Part shown: positions 35,469-47,767 of the stretch, in pieces
How the letters are laid out: each line of letters starts with the position of its first letter
How positions within the stretch are numbered: the stretch's first letter is position 1
NCBI GenBank assembly: GCA_024036415.1
Contig: JAMWET010006964.1
Coordinates: forward strand, 1 to 64,000
Source: Prochilodus magdalenae
Lineage: Eukaryota > Chordata > Actinopteri > Characiformes > Prochilodontidae
Length of the DNA stretch: 64,000 nt
Reading direction: 5' to 3'
Position numbers and translations under genes: made by a program
The notes under the pieces: model-generated
Database searches by the model: none
The model's input: the letters and a program-made list of their open reading frames with translations, nothing else
Told to the model about the DNA's origin: nothing

Positions 35469-36905
35469 TATATATATATATATATATATACACATACATA
35501 CATACATACATACATACATACATACATACCTGATATCTCCAGAAAAGTAACTTTACGAAACTTTAGGAAAATAAACTTTTAATATAAGTTAATCTAATAA
35601 GGTTTTATTCTCCAGCATTTTTGGCTATATTTGTTTGCCTGTTTGTCATAAAACTTTGACACAGTGTAACTTAATGATACTTTGATCTTTGATTGTTTCT
35701 TAGCAGTCACTTTGCTATGCAGACAACACACAGTGTACTTAATCTGGTCCCATGTTAATTTGCCAGTACTTGCAGAGAGCAACCTGACTGATTGAACTCA
35801 AATTAGCGCAGAATTAAACCAAGCAATCATAAAGAAGCATGTCAAGTAAAGCTTATTTCTATTCCCATAATAGTGATGTTGGTAGGCCATAAGTTACAAG
35901 TTCATGTAACAGAATGAATGGAAATGATTAACATATTGTTTGTTAATTAGGATTGTGATAACGGCCTGCACAATTTATTTATCTCCCTTTAACATATTAA
36001 TAAATTGTTTGTTTTGCTGTGTGTTTCCTAACCATCCATAGACATTTCATATGGGCGTGCCTGTGGGTGTTGGGTTTCTTAAATCAAAATATTTAATATA
36101 TATAATATTAATATATCAAAGAATGAACATGATCGAAAGTAATTTGGTCTAGTGTTTTTGTCCAAATAATGCAGGTCAGTTGTTGAATGATCTATGGGTC
36201 AAGACTTAAGTAACCTGTTAGTCAGAGCCACTGGCCTGGAGTCAAGCCTAAAATTACATGTAGGTCTTCTTTTGAGGTCAAAGCCAGTTGAGTTTTAGTG
36301 TGGAAGTGCAATAGCTGCTGTTTAGCTTTTGCTACATCTTTTCATAACCAGTGGCCGCTTACATTAACATCTGAAGTATTTGTTGCAAGTTAAATGCTTA
36401 AAGTGTACATTTAAGCCTGGGAATTCAACTGTCAAGTTTGCAGCTATACAAAACCTAACCACTGGGACTTAAATTGTGGGCAAATCTCAATTTACAATTA
36501 TGAATTTCCCTCAAAAAGTTTTTCTGAGTAAAGGGAAAAAGTATGACCAAAATTCACTGGTGTTGTATACAAGTAACCCTTCCTTTTCCAGGCTGCTGTT
36601 GTTCTATTATGAATGAATAAATATTAAAATCCCTTCTAATTATCTGAGAACCTCTTAGTATTTAGTATGCCTAACTTTGGCTTTAATGACAAATACGGAC
36701 AAAAACCTATGAGTAAATAAAATCCATCTAAATACGTTACAATGAAAGACTAAAAATGTTACATATCTAGTTGCTTTTAAATAATGACCTAGAAGTAGTG
36801 CAAATCTTAAATACTTCTTTTTCATTTTACTTGTCATTGTCTTTATTTTTATGTACAGCACAGCCTCTTTCAACAACCAGCCTTTTCAAACAAAAGACCT
36901 GCATA

Positions 36906-37141
36906 TCGTCGCTGTCCAAAGTATCTCCAAAACGACAACTGTACAGGGGAGGCCAAAAACCTCCTTTAACTTTAATGTAAGTCAATGGAACCAGACATCT
37001 TTCCAAACAGTTTTGGGCCATTTCTGTTGGTCCATTCATCTTGAGATTCTTAGTCAGTGTAAACAGCAGCTGATGTGTTCAAATGATGCTTAAAGGTAAA
37101 AAAGGACAGTGGTGGAGATGTTTTTCATTGGACAGCGACGA
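36906..37141. mobile_element. MITE with TCGTCGCTGTCCAA ends (copy 2)
   Basis: A 236-bp unit. TCGTCGCTGTCCAA and TTGGACAGCGACGA are perfect 14-base inverted ends, flanked by TA (36904-36905, 37142-37143). It is colinear with copy 1. TA targets point to the Tc1/mariner superfamily, though no transposase relative is in the window. Confidence 0.85.
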
Positions 37142-37144
37142 TAC

Positions 37145-40120
37145 ACAACTTCCCTAGCTCCAGGAACCCTCCCTTTCCAGGTGGCCTGCGGCTGGAGTGA
37201 CCAGCCTGTGAGCTTTAGTATGTAAGAGAGGGTATATAAGAGAGGGCAGACAGATTTGTGATTAAACTTATAAGATTTAATCAAGCTGCCCCTTACACTG
37301 TGGGAGCCAGGGGTGTCCAAACTTTAGCATACAACTGTAAGTGGGTCTACATTTTATACTCCGGGCCAGTGGCAGTTCTCTGAACCATGTTAAAATAAAT
37401 AGGTCAGGTCATGGCCTCTCTGCCTGCTCTCTGCAGTCTATGAATGCAGCACATAAACAGGAGATGCTGGAGACCTCTTAGAGAGTCCCTGGGAAACAGT
37501 CCTAGTATTCTGGTGCTAATTCCCAGTTAGTAACTAGGAGAACACAGTGCATGTGAGTAAACATACAGCAGCACCGGCTGGCTGTTTAGGGGAGAGCCTG
37601 TGTCTGTGTGTGGTGGGCCTGTGAAGGTGGAGCGAGTGTTGTTGCTGCAGTGTGCATTGACAGGATAAAGTAGGGCATGCTGGAGGAGTGTGTGGAAAGG
37701 GACAGCTGCAATGCAGACAGCCCTGGAGGGAAAGCAGTGAGTAATAGCGAGCTAGTGCCTCCACTCACTATGTATTCCCCATTCACAGAGCTTCTTCACA
37801 AGCTCCATTCACCTACCACACATCCAGCTAGCCAGGTGTAAGCAATGCACTCTTCACTTACCTGTAAACAGCAATGTTCAGCCAGGAGGGGAAAGAGCCG
37901 GCAGGAGTCTAGCGAGTCTGTAGGTTTCAAAAAGAGCACCAAGGCATATTATTCACACAGATCTCATCTGGAATTCACTATACATGCCATATAGTATTAA
38001 AACAACATTGTGCAGGGCTTCCAGCTTAGTTCAACAAAGACTCTTAAATGTACCCAAATACTTTAAATGAGTCATTATGTTCAATTCCCTGTAGTCCAAT
38101 CATCAGTTCACACATGGTACGACAGTATATACAATATAATAATAAAATCAAGCCAAACCCTTGAGGCCTGCCTGCTGTGCCTGTCCTGCTGTGTGCAGAT
38201 CCTTGATGGAACACAGGTTGTCCTGCAGCTGGAGCAATTTACCTGTAAATACAAGTGACAGAATGTTGCAGTAGAGTGCAAAATGATTTGTCCTATGTAT
38301 GTGAGATGAGGTGAGGTCAGATTTAGTGTACAAGAGAGGCCAGACAAACATGTGATTGAACCCCAGCTAGGATAAAACTAGCTGCCCTTAACACTGTGGA
38401 AACATTTTATAAAGAATGAACCAAAATAATTAAAATGTTAGAATATAGTCTTGACTAACTTTAGGGACCATATTGTACCATTTTGGAAGTACAAGGTTTT
38501 GTTTCAGCCAGGAATGAAGCCTTTAGAGATTTAGTGTTATATGCACAAGTGGTAAATACATTCCTTATAGCCTCTTTTAATAAACTAGGCTTATTATGTT
38601 CAAGGCTGCCCAATGATCGGAGCAGTTTAGCTTCAAATATTAAGTATAACATTATTTGTTTCATCTATGATATATGATATAAGGTCGATTTTAGTACACA
38701 AGGACTGGGAGAGCTGTGAATGAACCCTAGTCAGATTAAAACTGCCCTTTACACTGTGGGATTATTTTATAAAAAGAAAAAGGACCAAAGAAAATACAAT
38801 CTTGGAATCAGATCTCGACTTATACTTGAACTTGGCATTTGGAAGCTTATCATTTTTAAGATACTAGGTTTTGTTTCAACAGGTTATTTGAGCCTGGAGT
38901 GACTTGTGGGTCCTCATTTGGAGTCAGAGCCATGCATAAGTAAACTAAGTAAAGTTTATAAACCAGGTTTCTTGGCGTTAGCTCAGGGAACCCATCCTTT
39001 CTAGGCTGCCCTGTGACTGGAGCAGTTTAGCTGTGCACATTGACTGTAGATGGGGTGAAGTCAGTTTTAGTTTATGAGGTCTGACAGACTTGTGATTAAT
39101 CCTTTCAGATTAATAATAGCTGCCATTTACACCATGGGAACATTGTGGAGGGAATGGACTAAAAGAAATACACTCATCTTCAAAAGGATAGCTGTTTAGA
39201 TTTAGATGCTTCTGTTAAGATTGATATGAGAAATATTTATTAAGCTACACATACAGAAGTTTCTCAGGATAGTGCTGGACTGCAGCGTTTGCTAACACAA
39301 CAGGCCAAACATCCCATAATGGAGTTGTAGAGGTTCATAATGGTGTCCTGCAGTAATCAGTTTCATAATCAGTAAGGCAGTTTCAGATTTTGTGGTATAG
39401 GGTGGAGGGGGAGTGACACCATGACAGTCTAACACGACACCAGTGCAGTTTTTGCCAACGTTGACAATGTGTTAAGTCATTGTAACAGTCTGCATGCCCG
39501 TAGTCTTTCTTCGTGCAGAAGTCTGCCAATGGTGCTGGCACTAACAGGATGACTCATGGAGGGCATCACTCGATAAATGTCTACACAGATAGGACCTGTC
39601 CTAGCTTACATCACATGCACAGCCGAGCGTAAACCTTGAGTCACTCACATGTCTCACTATGTCAAACCAACCCACCAGGGGCAGATTTAAACTACCTGCC
39701 ATTTACATTCTGGGAATAATGTATAAGGAATGGACTACATGTAATTAATTCTAGGAATTAGATCTTAACTTTACAAACGTTTACAAACTGGTGAAGTTAC
39801 CGTTTCAGAGGAATGAGATCATGTTTCAACAGGTGACCTGTGGTCCCATGGGTCTTGATTTGGGGTCAGAGCCATTGAAGAGAGCTTTAGTGTGGCATGC
39901 ATAAGTGTCTGTACGGATGATGTATAGCCTCTTTTAACAAACTAGGCTTCCTGGCAATAGCTCTGTAGCCCCCCTCCCTCCCTCCCTCCCTCCCTCTCAG
40001 GCTGCCGTGCAGTTTAGCTGTGAATGTGAAGTACACCATGATTTCATTTTTCATGGAGCTGTCATGAGACAAGGCTGGCTTTAGTGTATGAGTGGGGCCA
40101 GATACACTTGCAGCATTTAA
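37145..40120. repeat. Degenerate ~370-bp tandem repeat block
   Basis: Recurring marks in the same order: GACTGGAGCAGTTTAGCTGT, a TTTTAGTxTATGAGxGG stretch, TGTGATTGAACCC, GCCCTTTACACTGTGGGA, GGAATGGAC, TTTGTTTCAACAGG, GGGTCAGAGCC and ACTAGGCTTCCTGGC. The ACACTGTGG mark is at 37296, 38391, 38751, 39129 (as ACCATGGG) and about 39700. 38391 to 39129 gives spacings of 360 and 378. A family X relic is inserted at about 39215-39665. The 5' limit is uncertain; weaker traces start near 36170. Confidence 0.65.
39215..39665 (-). mobile_element. Tc1-like relic (family X), inverted
   Basis: ATGGAGTTGTAGAGGTTCAT, AATGGTGTCCTGCAG, GATGACTCATGGAGGGCATC and CTTACATCACATGCACAGCC match 57300-57720 in order and orientation. 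Confidence 0.55.
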
Positions 40121-40329
40121 CCTCCATTGATAACGTCCCCAGTCAGCAGCTGGCTTGAGGCAGATCCAGATGTTCCGGTGGACAACAGCTGTGGTCGTTT
40201 CGCCTTAGAAAACGACCCCATTAGCGGCAGATATAGCGAAACAGCAACCACACGGACGCCCCATTTCTGCTGTTTCACACTGAGAGCTCTGCTCCTCTTC
40301 TTCTTCCTTCGCGCCTTCATTTGTCATAA

Positions 40330-41700
40330 TGCAGAAAGGGGGCGGGGCCTGTTTTTGTCTCGGTTTTTTTCCTCCCTTTCTTTTTCTCTGCCTCAGTTCT
40401 GTTCTTCCATTAGGCTCTCTCTCTCACACACATACTCTGCAGCACTGCAGGTACGGAGCCACTGGCAGGACAAAAAGGGAGTGCAAACGGCGTTTCCGCG
40501 CAGTGTAAACATTAACAGTCATTTTCATAGCTCCTCTTTTCTTCTTTTTTTTTTTTCTTTTTTCTGTCCATCTCAAAGTCCAAAACCATACCGTACTTAC
40601 GAAGCTGAAGTCAGTTTCTTTATTCGCCAGCTTCTTGTTCGAATTCACCTATGCCACCTTAACTGGTGCCTCAGGGTGGATGGATGAATGTGTAACTGCA
40701 GCACCATTTAAGGTGGAACGGATGAATTCGAACCAGAAGCCAACTTCCGCCTCGTCCCGTACTTACCGTGTTGTTATGAGGCTAAACGACTCGGACAGCC
40801 ACTCCCCACCTCATTTAGTGTCATTTTCTCGACTTTTTCTCCATTTTAGAAACGCGTTTTCTGTACACGAGCTGAGAAGATGCCGCGCACCGCGCGTGAC
40901 ATGGCGTTTGACTTTGGCGGGGTTTTCAGAGGAGGTTAAACACATACAGCAGACAACGCTTTCATGCGGTCTTCGGTCGGTAGTGTTTGCTAACCGCCAC
41001 TACGCGGACCACGAGCATCTTTAATGGCGCGATGGGCTGATAGAGGTAATAGCATAAAGAAGAAGAAGCAGAAGCAAATGAAGAAAAAAACAGGGCGCGT
41101 GTTTACCTGCGGCACGTGCCGCGTTTTTTCCGCTACCCGTATTCCGCCAAGCCACGCCCACCGAGCTTTGATTGGCTGGTGGTTTATACTTAAACCAGAC
41201 TTAAACGCGGCGAGCATGTGAGTGCTAGCGCAAAAGGCGGAGCGTCATTGGCCAATCCACGCGGAGGGTGGGCGTGACTTTGCGGAATACAGGTGGGAAA
41301 CAAAAAAAGCACTGGTTTTGCCTATTTTTTTTTTTTTTTTACCGCAGGCTGGTGAAAGCTGGAGGGAGGGAGGGAGGAGGAGGAGTAGAGAGCGAGATGG
41401 AGAGTAGCGCGAGCTATGGGAGCGCGTGAAATGAGCGGGCTTTCTGTTTCTCTCCCTCTCCAGCACGTCGCTCCTCCACTTTTTGTGGTGTGTTGCTGGT
41501 GAAGTCTGCCCCCCACCCCCTTTACTCAGCATCGTCCATGCTGAAGTAGGAGGAAATACTGATCTTCCCACATACACTGAGACGCGGGGTGAGCGCGTGC
41601 GGGTCAGGATGCCGATGAATGCCACCTGCTTTTCCTAAAGACAAGGGGAGCGAGCGTTTGCGTTGCAGGGGGGACCCCATGGACAGTGAGCTAGAAGGTT
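40330..41700. promoter_or_regulatory. CpG- and GC-box-rich island, candidate internal promoter
   Basis: The CpG density is visibly far above the surrounding intron, especially 40850-41300 and 41390-41610. Promoter-type sites: GC box GGGGGCGGGGCC (40338-40349), inverted CCAAT (GATTGGCTGG, about 41169), paired ATTGGCCAAT (41247-41256), and CACCC/GGGCGTG boxes near 41153 and 41270. A possible 5' donor GTGAGC lies at 41589 after a CT-rich stretch. No translated product can be assigned. It may start a shorter camta1 transcript lacking CG-1 and TIG, or a non-coding RNA. Confidence 0.45.
40599..40755. mobile_element. Short foldback element, 157 bp, related to 18798-19488
   Basis: The ends ACGAAGCTGAAG and CTTCCGCCTCGT are inverted. 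Arms CCAGCTTCTTGTTCGAATTC and GAATTCGAACCAGAAGCC mirror each other, as do CCACCTTAACTGGTGC and GCACCATTTAAGGTGG. 9-bp repeats ACCGTACTT (40590-40598) and CCCGTACTT (40756-40764) flank it. It lies inside the promoter-like island. Confidence 0.8.
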
Positions 41701-44700
41701 GGACACGTTTCTCAGTAAACCTGGTGTGGTGGTGTATATGTTCCTGTGTATGTGTTTGTGGGCGTGTAGTGTTGTCTGTGGAAAGGGGAAAGTTGGGGGT
41801 CCCAGTTGTGGTGGGGCACTTCAGCATGTTGCTTTGGCCAGGAAAGTGACCAGATGCTATGTGAAGAGTGCCTATAGATCACCAGCTTCACCATTCCTCC
41901 TGAGTGACCCATTGGGTTTTTGTATTCTGCCCTCCTTAGTTGAGGTCAGGGACGCCTTTACCGACACAGCTGCTGCTGTTCATTATGGGCAAGTTTAAAG
42001 CATCACTGAAATCATTTGACTGCATTTGAGCACACATGGTTTGTAAGCATGTGTAGCGTAGTGGTGGGAAACAGTGGGCAGTATGTTTTCCTCTCCCCGC
42101 CTCCTGCTTCACCCCCCCACCCTTTCCCCAGTGGGAATGCGGTGTGATTAGATATCATTGACTTACTCCAGAGTTATTTAACTCCTATTAGGCCATGTAG
42201 GACTGAGGATAGCTCCAGAGAATGAACAGTTAGTCGGTTTGATTTCCTATTACTCTTCTCATTAACAGGACACAAGCTCTTACGCTGTTGCTGGTGCTTT
42301 TTCAGGGGGGCTGCTGTGCAGTATTGAGATGGGATTTTTAGAGAGCATTCCTTTTTTTCCAGTACCACGGATAGCGCCGCAGTTATTGCCCCCTTTAGAG
42401 CTCAATCTTATAGTGTACTGTTCTAGCTCATCATCTTATTAGGTTCTAATGGATATGTGTCAGAGAACTGAAAAGCTCTCAGCTGTACAGAGCAATACGA
42501 CCCCACAAGCAGGATTAGAGCTTTAGGGCATGAGTGATGCCTTTTTTTATGTGTCTATATACGAGATGATGCATTTAAAGTGAAGCTACTGTCATTTAGT
42601 CGTTCAAAGGGATTTTGTATGAAGATGTGGTTTTTGTTTTCTGGTCTATTTGAAAACCATTTAGCAACCTGTTGATAAGTTAAGACCGGAGGCAGTGGAG
42701 CTGTACGAGCCAGGTGCTGCAGGTCATCAACTTGCTGAGCCTACAAAACACATCGGTGCCTATAGTTTTTTCACCAAAGTGAACCTCAAAACAGTTTGCT
42801 TTATGAAAGCCCCAACTTACATAGCATCACCTGGTATCTTAGGCTGGTTAAGGCAGTTCACATGTAATGTCACGGCTCAGGTAACTGTCAAATTGAAGCC
42901 GATCAGGAGGATCTCCTTTTCAACCGTCCAGTAAACCGGCTTCTGCTTTATTTTCTAGTCTGTTGATCCAGTGACACCAGTCATTTCTGGACTCATATAG
43001 TTTGATGTGAGTTTATCATCCTGTAATAGGTTATCACCGGTGTTTGATAGGTCGTTCAATGAAGTCGAGAGCGCTGCAGCTGTTGCTGATGTTTAAGTCT
43101 CGTTTGTGTTTCAGGGAACTTTGGATTTCGCAACTTAAATTTGGTTTCATGCAAGTTTTTAAGCAGCTAAAGTTTAATATAAGCTATATAGATAGCTTTA
43201 CATGGTGCAACATTATTGCAACTGCTGTATGTTGTCAGTTGCCTGCAATTCAAAAGCAATTAAAGTTGCATGCCAGCTGCCTAGCTAACGCAACTGGTTG
43301 CAGAAACGCTAGTGTCAAAAAGCTATGGTTGTCATAACTCACAGAACGGACAAGACAAATAACTACCATCTTTGAGTTAGTTATGGGGGTCTTCTTTTCA
43401 GCTGCCCCATAAACCATCTTTTTATTTTCTATTTTATTTTTTTCACCATTGATCCAGCAAACCCACACCATGTTACAGTATGTCAGGTCACATGTTCTCA
43501 GCGTTTTAATTGGCTGTTTCATTAAGCTTGTTTCACGAAGTTTAAACACTTGCAAATGTTGCAGCTGAGTTTCAACTATGCAGGTCAAGTGAAGATTCAT
43601 GCATTTTGAATAAAGCTGCAATAAATGTTTTATCATGTGCGGCCAGCAGGAAGCCAGCCCGAAAAAAATGTAAGTAATTCTTAGCAGTTTATTATGATAG
43701 AACCTTTACAACCAAGTTGCCCAATACAGAGGGTCCTTGCGGGGTCCGGAAACTACCAGGGGTGTATTTTTGCACTCTGAGTATAACTATAAATGCCATT
43801 CACTTATGAGTACAATAATGATGCCCATAATGATGTTAATATATGCTTTATAGTGAGGGGGAAAGAACATCCTAAACTATAATGTGCTGTAGTTTATTGA
43901 TATTATTTTACTTAATGTTACACCATTTTTAAAAATCCATTCGGCTTTAAAAATACACACAGTGGAAAATTACAGGAAGTCCTGGGGGGTCTGGGGCTAA
44001 CTTAACCAACAGATCCGCCTTAGGCTGGGATTGTAGCAGGCTGGTTCTTTGTAGCAAGTGTAACTTGTTTCCATCCAAGCCATTGCGTTTGGAAAATGCA
44101 CATTTCTGATATGTCAGCAGAAAAAAATATAGACTAAGTTGTGTTTCATTCCACTACAGTTAGGCTGAGAACCCTTACAGCCTCTGTCAGTTCGTCTGGG
44201 AGCACAAACCCAGACAGTTCCAGAAGCACATTGTGCAGAGAGATTTTTCAGACACGCTTTTGGTTATACAATTCAGAATGCTGAAAGAAATGTTCGAAAA
44301 GCCATACACCATGATTGAACCATCACACTATGTAGGGCCACTCGCCACTGTGCTATACAAGCTGGCTGTGCGTGTGGAGTGTAGGTCATGGCTGAAACAT
44401 TTAGTGTAAGCATAATAGAAGTTCCCATTGTGTTTACACTGTATGCCGAGCAATAAGATCTGGTGGATCAGAATCATGTGACTTTGCAGATTGAAACGTC
44501 ATCATGTATTTTAAAAAACGCTTTCCCATGATCCTTGGCTTAGCGATATTCTAACTCTTGTGTTTTATTAAATGTCTGCCATTTATTAAATGTCAAGTTT
44601 TTACGTACATTTTTGCAGGACTTTAGTGGATGGAAAATCTCCTAATATGCCCCAACATATCTGTAAATGTGAAAAGAGGTCCAGTCTTCTAAGAGACTGG

Positions 44701-44920
44701 TGGAAAGACTGCTCATTTCTTAAACTTAAGACAAAAGATGATCCGTGTAGGATCACAGTTGATGTACAGAAGACCTACCACACTACAAAAGCATATCTCC
44801 AGAAGAGAAATATTAAACCACTCAGTGCCACTATGGCAAGTAATTTAGCAGCCCAGCCATGCTGGAGAACCCAGCCAATATGGGACCCCCATATTATATA
44901 CCCATAATGATGTTAATTTA

Positions 44921-45453
44921 CAGGGGTTGGACAATGAAACTGAAACACCTGTCATTTTAGTGTGGGAGGTTTCATGGCTAAATTGGACCAGCCTGGTGCC
45001 CAATCTTCATTAATTGCACATTGCACCAGTAAGGGCAGAGTGTGAAGGTTCAGTTAGCAGGTAAGAGCTCAGTTTTGCTCAAAATACTGCAATGCACACA
45101 ACATTATGGGTGACATACCAGAGTTCAAAAGAGGACAGATTGTTGGTGCACGTCATGCTGGCGCATCTGTGACCAAGACAGCAAGTCTTTGTGATGTATC
45201 AAGAGCCACGGTATCCAGGGTAATGTCAGCATACCACCAAGAAGGACGAACCACATCCAACAGGATTAACTGTGGACGCAAGAGGAAGCTGTCTGAAAGG
45301 GATGTTCGGGTGCTAACCCGGATTGTATCCAAAAAACATAAAACCACGGCTGCCCAAATGACGCTGTATTGGCCGCAAAAGGAGGCCCTACACCATACTA
45401 ATAAATGACTGTGGTCTAAAACCAGGTGTTTCAGTTTCATTGTCCAACCCCTG
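44921..45453 (+). mobile_element. Tc1-like deletion derivative, class B (copy 1)
   Basis: A 533-bp element with the same ~31-bp inverted ends and TA duplications (44919-44920, 45454-45455) as class A but a different deletion. The open frame at 45106-45408 (100 codons) retains both helix-turn-helix parts of the transposase (MGDIPEFKRGQIVGARHAG through CGRKRKLSERDVRVLTRIV). It then runs out of frame into the last ~35 bases of the original coding end. The DDE domain is absent. A truncated DNA-binding protein could in principle be made and compete for the ends. Confidence 0.9.
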
Positions 45454-46369
45454 TACACCATTGTGAAGGTAAAAGTGAATTCTGAACTGGTCGTTAACAT
45501 TGTAAGTTTTTAGTTTACTTCGTTTTGGACCGCTTCTTTTAATCCATTCAGCAATTAATATGCACACAGTGTAAAAATAATAAAACATGAAAAATGAGTT
45601 TCTAAGATTCTGATACGGCACCAATGATGTGCTTGTCCAGAAGTAAAAGTGTGCTTCCTGTAGAGACTATTTCTGAAGGAAAGCCAAGCGACAAACTGGA
45701 AGTAGATACCTGAAAGATTCGGATGGACCTCGGGGCCTTTAAAAATAGAAAGCTGTGGTTAAGAGGCAGAGAGAGAGAGAGGCTGCAGGGAAAAGGCTCA
45801 TTTATGGCGAGTCATTATAGTTTCTGCAGTAAAATTACTCTGGACTGCACTCACGTCCATTACAGCATTGCCAAGCACTCCGAACTTTTTCCTTCTCTCG
45901 TGTATTAGTGCTTTGTTTATCTGCGGCTGAATGGCGATACAGTATATGGAGCAAGGACTTTGTCTGAAGCAGTTGCTCATCCAGTACTAATGGAAATGAT
46001 CCACTCAGGCCAAGTGTGGAAGCGTGCAAGATGTCCAGAGTGTATTCGTGACTAAAGTGACCATGCTTTTTAGATGATGCGTTAAAAGGCCCATATTCTC
46101 TGTGTATCGTGCATTTATCTAGAATCAATTTTACATGGCCATTTTCCAGTCTCTCATTTTTTGATGTGAGGATTTTTGTATTTTTATATATGCAAATAAG
46201 CGCTCTTTGGATTGCTTGCCCTGTATTATGTCTAATTCAAAAAGCATGTGACAAATGTTTTAGGCTGATTACGTGGCTGTATGAAATGTGTTTTTATGAC
46301 ATCACAAAAACAGAAAGGCTGATTCTGCAGCTTGGCTTGCATAAGCGCACCAGGCAAAAAGAAATTGTC

Positions 46370-46990
46370 ACCTTGAGCTCTTAAGGTGGTAGTAGCTTCA
46401 GGCTCCTGCAGATGGCTTTGCAAAAAGGTGATGGGCAATAAATACCTGCGGGATGTGCAATGGGATTTATAGATTGAGAGGAGGTGGCACAGTGCAGTGA
46501 ATGTCCCATTCCATGTGTGGAAAATGGCTTCAAAGCAGATGTTAATGATTGCTAAAATGAGTGATTGCATTTGGGCATGCCAAAGACCATAGTGTGAAGG
46601 AAGTAGCTGAGTTTGCAGGTTTATGAACGTGTGCAGTCATTCAGATTTACCAGCAGTGGCTAAAATCTCAGTTTACAGGAAATCCTACTCTGAATTGTGC
46701 AGGAAAGACATCCACCAAATCTGCCCCATTGATGTGGCCTACATCCAAACTTGTCCAGTCCATGCCAAAGTGAATTGCAGCTGTGTAGGGCATCACTGCT
46801 CGCTGAATGTCCGCAATCATGGCTGTTGGGTCAGTCAGCTACTCAATAAGACCTGTCCTTTCTTACATCACACACACAGCCAAGCGGGAAAAATCATTCG
46901 CATGTCTCACAATGCCAAACCCATCCACCAAATTTCATTTCTGTCAGGTGATTTCTTGTGGGTGCAGCTGTTTGTGCAATTATTATTTTG
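46370..46990. mobile_element. Tc1-like repeat pieces (family X), possibly opposed
   Basis: 46380-46790 is colinear with 62930-63360, including a helix-turn-helix-like trace (GHAKDHSVKEVAEFA, compare GHSVKEVVESA). 46790-46980 instead matches 57610-57720, which belongs to the opposite strand of the same family. The two halves therefore appear to face each other. Confidence 0.45.
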
Positions 46991-47767
46991 AGTTTATTTT
47001 ATTTACAAATATGGAAAATGTAGTTTTTCATGACATGGGCCCTTTAAAATACCAACTCTGTTTTGATAGATGTATCATATTGACAGATATGTGTTGTATA
47101 AACATTAAACCTCATGTGTAAGTCCTTCTTCAGAAGTTAGTATTTCTAGTATTTCACCAGAAGGACTAATTTGTATGTTTGTAAAAAAAAAAAATTAATA
47201 GTTATATTTCAATCAGTTCTTAATCCAAATGACTGTAGATGATATCTACATCATGAAATAGTACTGGCCGATAGCCTGTAATAAGTGTGGCCAAAGCCGT
47301 CTCCTTCCCCAACAGTAAATGATATGAGCATTTAAGTAGGTGAGTTCTAAACGTGAGCTGTAAAAATCGAAATTATAATCATCTCTCCACCCTCAGAAAG
47401 TGAACACTTTCTTTTTTATCGTGCACCTCAGGGGTCCGATAGCTCATTTGCATAAATTGCAATAGCAGCAAAGTGCCATGCCGAGGCTGATTAAATGTTC
47501 GCTTTGTTAAAGCTCGATTGGCCGTTTTGAACCGTGCAGTCGGCTGAGCTTGACCTCTTTTAAAAGCTGTCATAAACCAATCAAGCTGTAGAGGACTGAG
47601 TGGAGCTAGGAGGAAATGGCAGCAGATGGAGGATGTTATTACAGGTCATTTCAGATCCTCGTATTACCGAACAGAATCACACCCGCGTTCCTCGGCATTC
47701 TGGTGGAGCAAGAAATCATATTCTCATCGTTGATTTTCAATGATTCTTATTAGCACTATTGCTGAAG

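Noticed and set aside
40127..40687. 186-codon open frame in the promoter-like island
   Set aside because: Composition is Ser/Phe/Leu-rich from pyrimidine tracts and it runs into the foldback element. No recognised domain.
41245..41625. 126-codon minus-strand open frame in the island
   Set aside because: Basic and Ser/Pro-rich from GC- and purine-rich DNA; no homology recognised and the start context is poor.
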